Assembly: GCF_001685355.1 (NCBI RefSeq)
Contig: NZ_CP016438.1
Location: 3,844,001 to 3,908,000 of the forward strand
Direction: 5' to 3'
Length of the DNA: 64,000 nt
DNA from: Streptomyces lincolnensis
GTDB taxonomy: Bacteria > Actinomycetota > Actinomycetes > Streptomycetales > Streptomycetaceae
The first letter of the stretch is position 1. Each line of letters opens with the position of its first letter. A model generated the notes under the pieces. That model saw only the letters and a program-made list of their open reading frames with translations, searched no databases and had not been told where the DNA came from. The position numbers and the translations under genes are program-made. Shown here piece after piece: positions 58,124 to 64,000 of this stretch.

Positions 58124-59346
58124 GGAGGTCCTCCTTCGGACCGGCCGGCTGCGATGACCCGTTCGAGTCGGGCGGTGATGCGGGGGCTGGTGACACCGAC
58201 TGTACGAATGCCTGTGGCGGTGGCGACGGCTCTTTCGTGTTCGCCCTGGGCCAGTTGTAGTTCGGCGAGCAGGACGCCGTAGTAGGCGCGGTTCCGGGTG
58301 AAGCGTTCTTCGAGGAGTTCGAGGGCCTGGGCCGCGTGAGCTTCGGCACGGCGGTACTGGCCGGCGCTTTGATGGGCGATGGCTCCGAGACCGGACAGTT
58401 CAGCAGGCGTGAGGAACGCGAGCCAACTGGGAGCCGCGGTGGTGTTGGCGCGGTCGTAGGTGCGTTCGGCGGCGGCGAGATGGCGGCCCATGCCGTTGAG
58501 GTCGCCGGTCTGGGCCAGGCAGTCGGCGAGTCTGGCGTTCAGGAGGGAGGAGATCAACGGGCGGGTGCGCAGGTGCCGTTCGGAGAGTGCGGCACGGTTG
58601 ATGCGGGCTGCTTCGGCGGGGCGGCCCGCATGCTCGGCCTGGGCTGCCAGGTCGGACCAGGCTCTGGTGACGCAGACGGGGTCACGGGATAGCAGTGCGG
58701 CCTGCAAGGCGTGGTTGCGGAGGTGGGCTGCCTTCTCGTACTGCCCGCAGTCGTGGGCCGACCAGCCCGCGCAGGCGGCGACTTCGGCGATGGCTCGGTG
58801 CATGCCCCGTTCGACACGCTCGCTGTAGGTGCAGTGGTCCAGGGCGTGTTCGAGGCGTGAGAGGTAGTCGACCGTGACGTCGATGAGAGCGCCGCCGCCG
58901 AGCCCGTTGAAGTGGGCGTCGAGGCGGGTGATCGTGCCTTGGATCCTGTCGATGTCGCCGGCCCCCAGGCGGCCGTGTCCCGGCGTCTGGTCGATGCCGA
59001 GGGTGGTGGCCAGAGCCCCGGCGATGAAGGCGCGGCGCTGCACCCCGCTCCTCTCCTTCACCGATGCCGGACCTACCGGTGAGGGAAGAGGCTTCGATGA
59101 CTTGCGTGGAACGAATCCCATGGCTTCCGGGCCGCGGCCGAAGATCTCCTGGAGGGGCAGCAGATACCGGGACCACGGCAGTCGGACGTCACCCGCGATC
59201 CAGCGACGTACATGACGATCCGTGCAGTTGGCGGGCGCCCCCAGTAGGCGCTCGGCCACTCGGTTGACCTCGTCCGCGAGCTGTTCGTGGGTGTAGCCGA
59301 ACTCGGCCAGCAAAGCTTCGAGACAGGTATTTCGCGTACCGCCCAC
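58120..59346 (-). CDS. HTH/TPR-type regulator
   Basis: A 408-aa protein. The N-terminal 70 residues form an XRE-like DNA-binding region (CLEALLAEFGYTHEQLADEVNRVAERL, TDRHVRRWIAGDVRLPW). A RRAFIAGALATTLG stretch follows, and the C-terminal 250 residues are helical with TPR-like repeats (AAACAGWSAHDCGQYEKAAHLRNHAL in part, and QYRRAEAHAAQALELLEERF). This is the common Streptomyces SARP/TPR-like regulator build. I chose the GTG at 59346, with GAGGGGG five bases upstream, over the ATG at 59394. It heads a unit with the acetyltransferase. Confidence 0.8.
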   Translation of the reverse strand: MGGTRNTCLEALLAEFGYTHEQLADEVNRVAERLLGAPANCTDRHVRRWIAGDVRLPWSRYLLPLQEIFGRGPEAMGFVPRKSSKPLPSPVGPASVKERSGVQRRAFIAGALATTLGIDQTPGHGRLGAGDIDRIQGTITRLDAHFNGLGGGALIDVTVDYLSRLEHALDHCTYSERVERGMHRAIAEVAACAGWSAHDCGQYEKAAHLRNHALQAALLSRDPVCVTRAWSDLAAQAEHAGRPAEAARINRAALSERHLRTRPLISSLLNARLADCLAQTGDLNGMGRHLAAAERTYDRANTTAAPSWLAFLTPAELSGLGAIAHQSAGQYRRAEAHAAQALELLEERFTRNRAYYGVLLAELQLAQGEHERAVATATGIRTVGVTSPRITARLERVIAAGRSEGGPP

Positions 59347-59517
59347 CCGAGCCCCCTCGCGCGATTCGTCCCTCGACGGTAGTCCTACCGGCATTCCGTA
59401 TTCGGTAAAACTGTCCGGTCGGTCGCAGGTAACTCCCCCACTACTGTCCTGATACCCGACGGGTCGATTCCGGTTTCCTCGTGGAGGTGAACCACGCACT
59501 CGACCGAGGGAGCTCCG

Positions 59518-60009
59518 GTGCTGCTACCGACGGACATGGACAGACTGATCTCCGAGTGGCTCGCGCGAGCGCATCCGGTACCGGAACAGGTTCTGGCGGA
59601 GTGGTCGAGCCAGGGTGTGGCGCTGCTGCCTCTCGGCGAGCTGTTCGCCGCGGTTCGGCTGTCCGGTGCGCTCGTGCACGCGGCGACCGGCAGCGAGCAG
59701 CCTGATCAGGTGGCCGCGGCCCTGAAGGAACAGCTGCGAGGACCCGTCATCCACGACCCGCGCGGCACGAACCAGACCTACTACCCGCTCATCCAGTGGC
59801 ATGCCGGCTTGGTGTGGGACTACAACCGCAGTGCACCGTGCCTGCGGGACGACACCTATCTGGGCGTGCCACGGCTCGACCTCCGAGAACCGCCGGGTGC
59901 GTACTGGGCTGTTCCGCCTTGCTACGACGGCAACTTGTGTAGGCCACAGGCGGTACGGGACCTGATCGATGCCGGGCACCGGCAGCTCATCCAGCAGCTG
60001 TCGGTGTGA
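59518..60009 (+). CDS. Conserved hypothetical protein
   Basis: A 163-aa soluble protein divergent from the TPR regulator. It contains HPVPEQVLAEWSSQGVALLPLGELFAAVRL and GPVIHDPRGTNQTYYPLIQ, the middle of a Streptomyces family often annotated as hypothetical or primase-like. No catalytic motif is clear. A GGGAG site lies 5 bases before the GTG start. It may be controlled by the divergent regulator. Confidence 0.7.
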   Translation: MLLPTDMDRLISEWLARAHPVPEQVLAEWSSQGVALLPLGELFAAVRLSGALVHAATGSEQPDQVAAALKEQLRGPVIHDPRGTNQTYYPLIQWHAGLVWDYNRSAPCLRDDTYLGVPRLDLREPPGAYWAVPPCYDGNLCRPQAVRDLIDAGHRQLIQQLSV

Positions 60010-60033
60010 GTGCTGCGGCCCGGTTGTAGGTGT

Positions 60034-60357
60034 TCACAACGACTCGTGCTTCAGGTGGGTGAGACCTTCGATGGAGCTCAGGCGGGCCCGCAGCGTGGGG
60101 TCCGGAGCCGCGGTGGTCGTCATCACGAGGGCTTGGATCGTTGGGTGTTCGGGAGCGTAGAGGTCGTCTTCGTCTTCGTCGCCAGGGATTTGGTTGGGCT
60201 GGACCTCGATCCGCTCGTCGGGGCCTTTGGCGACGTAGTGGATACCTAGGTAGTCACTCTCGTGTTCAGCGAAATCCAGCTCCAGACAGTCGCTCACGAT
60301 CCGAACCAGTTCGTCGGCTGTGTGGCTGCTGGTGCCATAGGTGTGGTGGTCGGTCAT
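60034..60357 (-). CDS. Small acidic hypothetical protein
   Basis: A 107-aa protein rich in Asp and Glu (PGDEDEDDLYAPEH). It has a LVRIVSDCLELDFAEHESDYLGIHY region. No known domain. It is divergent from the next gene, with about 180 bases between the starts, and has a weak ribosome site, so the start is only the best guess. Confidence 0.6.
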   Translation of the reverse strand: MTDHHTYGTSSHTADELVRIVSDCLELDFAEHESDYLGIHYVAKGPDERIEVQPNQIPGDEDEDDLYAPEHPTIQALVMTTTAAPDPTLRARLSSIEGLTHLKHESL

Positions 60358-60535
60358 GGTGCGGTAGACCCTATGCCTGCCGTGATGGACACGTCTGGTC
60401 AGCGTCCCGGAGTGCAGCTTGCTGGTGGCGAGTGCGTCGAGTGCGCGCTGATTCAGGGGCCGTCGTGATGGCTCTGGTGTCCTCGTGCCGGACCCCTGTA
60501 GGACTCTCATAGAGCAGACGATCAAGGAGCAGATC

Positions 60536-60916
60536 ATGGGCTCACAGCACTCAGAACCGCCCGTTCCTGCATCGTTGCCATTGAGGACCATCGGCGACAT
60601 TCGAGCCGCGCTGAGGTCCGGCCACTGCTTCCCCGGCGACCGGGAATCCTTCGAAGCGGATCTTCACCATGCGCTGGAGACGGCGACCGAAGCCGACCTG
60701 AACGGGATCGCCACTGTGATCGTCGACTACCGCGGCAGAATCCGTCTCTACGAGGACCCCACATTCGATATCGCAGTACTGGAGGGCATCAACCTCGTGG
60801 GCGGCCTGAAGCAGGAGGCCCAGGACCAGTCAACGGTGCCACCCTGCTGGAGGCCGAAGGACGGCGGTTCCGACGGGCCGCGGGGTTCCTGGTATACGAA
60901 GCCCGGAACCTGGTAG
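60536..60916 (+). CDS. DUF6247-type small protein
   Basis: A 126-aa protein with LRTIGDIRAALRSGHCFPGDRESFEADLHHALETA and IATVIVDYRGRIRLYEDP. This fits DUF6247, a small Streptomyces family sometimes found beside toxin-like genes. Function unknown. An AAGGAG site lies 6-7 bases before the ATG. Confidence 0.7.
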   Translation: MGSQHSEPPVPASLPLRTIGDIRAALRSGHCFPGDRESFEADLHHALETATEADLNGIATVIVDYRGRIRLYEDPTFDIAVLEGINLVGGLKQEAQDQSTVPPCWRPKDGGSDGPRGSWYTKPGTW

Positions 60917-60960
60917 GGCCTGGGCTGCCGGCGCTGACGGCTGCCGGCAGCCCGAGTGAG

Positions 60961-61122
60961 TCAACCGTCCGGCTCGGTCTCGGTGTTGCTGGTGGTCGGG
61001 TCGGTCGTGGTGGGGGTGTCGTCGGCCTCGGTGGTGTCCTCGTGCTGCTTCTTCAGGGCGAGTTCCTTGGCCAGCTTCTCGGAGTGGAGTCGCATTTCAG
61101 CCTCGGTTCGGAGATCGAACAT
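60961..61122 (-). CDS. Small acidic protein, 53 aa
   Basis: A short gene with a perfect AGGAGG site 6 bases before the ATG. The product starts MFDLRTEAEMRLHSEKLAKE, a charged helix, and ends in an Asp/Thr/Glu-rich tail (TEADDTPTTTDPTTSNTETE). It has no cysteine or signal peptide. I do not recognise it; a helix plus acidic tail suggests a binding or antitoxin-like peptide, but nothing shows this. A second micro-gene lies upstream on the same strand. Confidence 0.62.
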   Translation of the reverse strand: MFDLRTEAEMRLHSEKLAKELALKKQHEDTTEADDTPTTTDPTTSNTETEPDG

Positions 61123-61263
61123 CGGTGCCTCCTGTGGGTGTTGTGGATTGTTGCGCGGCTTTGCGCTTGGGTACGGCGAAGCCGCGTCATGGAAGACGGG
61201 GAGCGAGGGGTACGGCCGTCGCCTCTCGCGGGTGTTCCGCGGGGGCGTCAGGGGGGTGGAGCG

Positions 61264-61347
61264 TTAGGAACGGGGACGGCCGCTGGGTTCCGGGAGGGTG
61301 CGGGACGGGGTGGGTTCGGGTTCGGAAGGGGGCCCTTGCCTTGTCAT
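61264..61347 (-). CDS. Micro-ORF, 27 aa, Pro/Ser-rich
   Basis: An ATG with GGAGG 7 bases upstream opens a 27-codon frame (MTRQGPPSEPEPTPSRTLPE...). The product is proline-rich and basic at the end. Its good ribosome site and position just upstream of the 53-aa gene suggest a small translated unit, perhaps a leader peptide. It could also be chance. Confidence 0.4.
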   Translation of the reverse strand: MTRQGPPSEPEPTPSRTLPEPSGRPRS

Positions 61348-61522
61348 CGTCGCACCTCCAAGCGGGGTCTCGGGCAGGCGAGGGGCCTGCCGCCGTTCAG
61401 TGTGTTCGTCGGCTCGGCACTTGGCCGACGCGAACATCTATTTGCTTGAAGATTACACTGAGAGGGCCGGGTACGTCACGGGGAAGTCACGGTTGCACAC
61501 AGGTAATTGGCTTGGCGTTCAC

Positions 61523-62626
61523 CTACCCCGCCGGCGTGTGCGTCCAGTAATCCCGGTCCGGGAGTTCGACCCAGTGGTCCGGTGGGCCGAGGATGGCTCG
61601 GGGGTCGGTCGGGCGTAGGCCGACGTAGGCGCAGCAGTAGGCCACCGCGCCGACGTGGAAGAGGTAGTTGGCCAGGACTTCCTCGGAGGTGGAGTCCGGG
61701 TCGGGGCCGCCGGCCGGGTGGAGGTCCGAGCCTTCGATGACTCCGTCGCGGGTGACGCTGCCTTGGTTGCCGCTCTTGGGGTTGGCGTACAGGCCGTAGG
61801 AGACGGTGCCGCGGGAGAGGCGGGTGTGGAGGCCCGGCATCGAGGGGGCGTAGCCCCAGGGCTGGGTGACGATGCAGCCGCCGGGGACGGTGGTGACGCC
61901 GACGAAGTTCAGGGTCTCGTCCAGGTCGTAGTCGTACGGCGCCTCCATGACCTCGGCCAGGAACTCGGCGTCCGCCGGGGTCGCCTCCAGGCGTCGGATC
62001 GCCTCCTCGGCGTCGATGCCGGCCACGCAGGCCAGACCGATGCCGTCCTCGTGGAGGGTGCCGAGGGCCTTGACCAGGCGGTTGCCCTCCTGAGCCGCGG
62101 CGCGTTCCCGTTCGGTCAGGCCGGGTTCGCCCTCGGGGAGCGGGAAGAGGTCCGGGGTGGGGCCCGCGAGGGCGAGTCGGCCCGGGGACCAGCCACCCAT
62201 CAGGGGGCGCCAGGGGTCGGCTCCGGCGGCGGCCAGGGCACGGGCGTTGTCGGGGCGCCGGGCCATGACGGCGTTCCACAGGGCCGTCGAGCCGTCGGAC
62301 TCGCGGGCGTCCACGTCCGAGACGCGGCGGGCCAGTTCCGCGACGACCTCAGGGGATCCGTAGGTCGCCGCCCGGTGCAGGACGTAGCCCGATCCCCAGC
62401 CGTGCGGGTCGGCGCCTCGGTCGAGGAGTCGGCGGATGGCCTCTATGTCCTGCCAGTCCTGCCAGGTGAAGCCCTCCCAGCCGGAACTCCTGGAACTCCT
62501 GGAACTCCTGGAACTCCTGGAACTCCTGGAACTCCCTGAGCGTCCAGAGCTCCCGGACTGCCGGTTCCAGCCTGCCGCCGGGCCCACCAGACCCGTCGGC
62601 TCCGTCGGTTCCGTCTGCCCTGTCAT
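61523..62626 (-). CDS. Ankyrin-repeat protein with a low-complexity VNTR segment
   Basis: A 367-aa protein. It begins with a Thr/Glu/Pro stretch, then Ser-Ser-Arg repeats (about residues 31-48) encoded by a 9-bp tandem repeat. Ankyrin-like repeats follow (about 58-140): AIRRLLDRGADPHGWG, VLHRAATYGSPEVVAELARR, and GSTALWNAVMARRPDNARALAAAGADPW. The C-terminal half holds no known domain, with TQPWGYAPSMPGLHTRLSRG and VSYGLYANPKSGNQGS. It probably mediates protein contacts. A GGAGGGG site lies just before the ATG. Confidence 0.78.
   Translation of the reverse strand: MTGQTEPTEPTGLVGPAAGWNRQSGSSGRSGSSRSSRSSRSSRSSRSSGWEGFTWQDWQDIEAIRRLLDRGADPHGWGSGYVLHRAATYGSPEVVAELARRVSDVDARESDGSTALWNAVMARRPDNARALAAAGADPWRPLMGGWSPGRLALAGPTPDLFPLPEGEPGLTERERAAAQEGNRLVKALGTLHEDGIGLACVAGIDAEEAIRRLEATPADAEFLAEVMEAPYDYDLDETLNFVGVTTVPGGCIVTQPWGYAPSMPGLHTRLSRGTVSYGLYANPKSGNQGSVTRDGVIEGSDLHPAGGPDPDSTSEEVLANYLFHVGAVAYCCAYVGLRPTDPRAILGPPDHWVELPDRDYWTHTPAG
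62483..62536. repeat. 9-bp tandem repeat (GGAACTCCT x6) inside the ankyrin gene
   Basis: Six head-to-tail copies of GGAACTCCT (the last with one change). On the coding strand the unit encodes Ser-Ser-Arg. The unit is a multiple of three, so copy changes keep the frame. Confidence 0.95.
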
Positions 62627-62847
62627 GGTCCCCTCCGATGCCGTTCGGATGGCTGCCGGTTCGGGCGGCTCCCTGAGCCCTCCGAACCGACGGCCATCCG
62701 CCGTCAGTAACCCGACGTCCGCCGTCTTGTACGCGCTGCGCACACCCTCGCAGACGGGTCTGACAGTCCGGCCTCCCCAGAGGCCGACGACAGGCCGGCG
62801 ACAGGCCGACGGCAGGTCACCGACCGTCTAACGGCGCGGAGGCGTAC

Positions 62848-64000
62848 TCACTTCCGGCCCGCCGACTTCCACGGGTCCGCCCGCCGCGCGAGGGTCCGCG
62901 CCTGGTGGCGTACGTCCGGCGGGAGGCGGTGGAGGAGGGTGCGGGCGGCCTTGCGGACGCGGGGTGCGGCTGTGGTGCCGAGCAGGATGCGGTCGGGGAC
63001 GGTGGCGTGGCCCGGTCGGCCGACGGCCAGCCGGAGTTGGCCGCCCGGGCCGCCCCAGGTGGGGATGACCAGGCGCGGCGGGGTGCCGACCTTCGTGGTG
63101 GCGGGACGGGGCCGGTCGTCGTCGCGGGCGACACGGGCCCGGCGACCGATGCCGAGGAGCTGGACGCTGGCCCACACCAGGTGGGTGCCGGGGAGCATCG
63201 CCTCGCCGCCGGCCAGGGTGGCCGGGTCGATGGCGGTCTCCCCGGTGAGGACCACGCGGTGCCGGCCGCCGCCGAGCGGTTCGGTGCGCGGGGTGAGGTC
63301 GACGTCGGGGAACCACCACAGGTCGCGTGCCGTGTCGTGGAGGAGGAGTTCGCCGTGGGTGTGGCCGAGGGGGTGCGGGGACTCCCAGCCCTCGGCGCCC
63401 TCGATGCCGGCCAGCAGCTCGGGGTCCAGGAGGAGACGGCCGTAGCGCTCTACGAGGGTGAGGGGCTCGCCGTCGGCGCGGATCAGGGACATCGTGGTGG
63501 AGACGACGAGTCGGCCGGATCTCCAGCGGACGTCGTCCACGGTTACCCGGGGTCTGATCCCTCGGGTGCGGCGGGCCAGTTCGACCAGGGAGTCGAGGTG
63601 CCCTTCCTCCAGCAGGTGCGCCCGCAGGCCGCTGACCGCCGGGAGGCCCTCGCGGACGCCCGGCGGGTAGGCGTCCAGGGCCATGTTGCGTACGACGTCG
63701 AAGTAGCGCTCCAGGGCCTTGCCCTTGCGTTGCAGCACGCGGGGCTCGCTGACCGGGCGGAGGAGCTCGACGCGGTAGGAACGGCGCAGTAAGTGGTCCT
63801 GGAGCGGGCCCGGTTCGGTGCCCTCCTTGATGGCCTCCACCACGCCACGCAGATGGCCGTAGTAGTCCTCGGGGGTGGCGGCGCGTCCGCTGTTGTTGCC
63901 GCCGTCGTCCCGACGTTTCCAGATGTAGCAGGGCTGGTCGGCGAGGATCGAGACCGTTTTGGCCCGGACGTAGGCCTGGGCCATGAAGAGCTGGTCCTCC
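62848..64000 (-). CDS. Family 2 glycosyltransferase, C-terminal part (partial)
   Basis: The open frame continues past the window edge: the codons before the first ATG (63984) read in frame as EDQLF, giving the EDQLFMAQAYVRA motif of GT2 enzymes. The visible 380 residues are the end of the catalytic domain (ILADQPCYIWKRRDDG) and a large C-terminal part with beta-rich modules, as in TarP/TarS-like or hyaluronan-type wall polymer transferases. It probably adds a sugar to a surface glycan or teichoic-acid-like polymer. The 5' end is missing. Confidence 0.75.
   Translation of the reverse strand, partial: EDQLFMAQAYVRAKTVSILADQPCYIWKRRDDGGNNSGRAATPEDYYGHLRGVVEAIKEGTEPGPLQDHLLRRSYRVELLRPVSEPRVLQRKGKALERYFDVVRNMALDAYPPGVREGLPAVSGLRAHLLEEGHLDSLVELARRTRGIRPRVTVDDVRWRSGRLVVSTTMSLIRADGEPLTLVERYGRLLLDPELLAGIEGAEGWESPHPLGHTHGELLLHDTARDLWWFPDVDLTPRTEPLGGGRHRVVLTGETAIDPATLAGGEAMLPGTHLVWASVQLLGIGRRARVARDDDRPRPATTKVGTPPRLVIPTWGGPGGQLRLAVGRPGHATVPDRILLGTTAAPRVRKAARTLLHRLPPDVRHQARTLARRADPWKSAGRK

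Noticed and set aside
60956..61550. Plus-strand frames in the 61-kb gap
   Set aside because: They are antisense to the two micro-genes and have Val/Gly/Ser-rich noise translations with poor codon pattern.
62483..62536. Possible CRISPR-like repeat
   Set aside because: The repeat is 9 bp with no spacers and lies inside a coding region; it is a simple tandem repeat.

Overview
The window is from a Streptomyces-type actinomycete. The DNA is very GC-rich with strong third-position GC, many starts are GTG with GGAGG-like ribosome sites, and the gene families are typical of the genus (Scr1/DUF397/HATPase sets, GAF-ANTAR protein, BldD-regulated type GGDEF-EAL protein, class F sortase). From 24 to 34 kb the order LPMO, SPFH protein, NlpC/P60 protein, GntR regulator, cslA, glxA, GH6 lipoprotein matches the cellulose-like morphogenesis locus known from S. 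coelicolor/S. lividans (lpmP, cslA, glxA, cslZ).

Layout. 0-7 kb: histidine phosphatase, PAP2 protein, a translationally coupled three-gene operon (iron-staple RecB-type nuclease, unknown protein, SF1 helicase) that looks like a split Dna2, then a small protein and a Prim-Pol protein ending in a tRNA-Lys. 7-11 kb: tRNA-Lys(CTT) with a 148-bp repeat carrying a copy of its 3' half, an M6-like metalloprotease, and a PAS-GGDEF-EAL protein (probably cdgA). 11-22 kb: a catabolic/transport cluster with two EutA-like racemase-fold enzymes, a 2-hydroxyacid dehydrogenase, an amidase, a DUF3830 protein, an Ehu-type ABC transporter and an IclR regulator. A second tRNA-Lys and an AMP-binding ligase follow; the ligase's reading frame ends inside the tRNA on the opposite strand. 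24-34 kb: the cellulose-like locus. The LPMO has a DasR-type palindrome over its promoter, and a third tRNA-Lys carries two more 148-bp repeats. 34-48 kb: mostly conserved chromosomal genes (GAF-ANTAR, sortase, NagD-type phosphatase, LAxTG protein, divergent ROK regulator/oxidoreductase with a clear operator, LLM oxidoreductase, FAH hydrolase, YidC-like insertase, GH30 galactanase, SEC-C protein).

48-54 kb is an accessory island of lower GC. It holds Vsr, a C5-cytosine methyltransferase, and a coupled HNH-type / ParB-like / SNF2-type helicase operon, so probably a restriction or phage-defence system. The next genes include a regulator preceded by a tandem array of CTTGC-N10-GCAAG operators. 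55-64 kb is a typical Streptomyces variable zone of HTH regulators, an acetyltransferase, small hypothetical genes, an ankyrin protein with a 9-bp coding repeat, and the end of a family 2 glycosyltransferase cut by the window edge.

The strongest candidates for something undescribed are the split Dna2-like operon (1772-5891), the HNH/ParB/helicase plus Dcm/Vsr island (48176-54189) with the nearby operator array, and the tRNA-Lys 3'-half repeats. No searches could be run; family names rest on recognised motifs and context.
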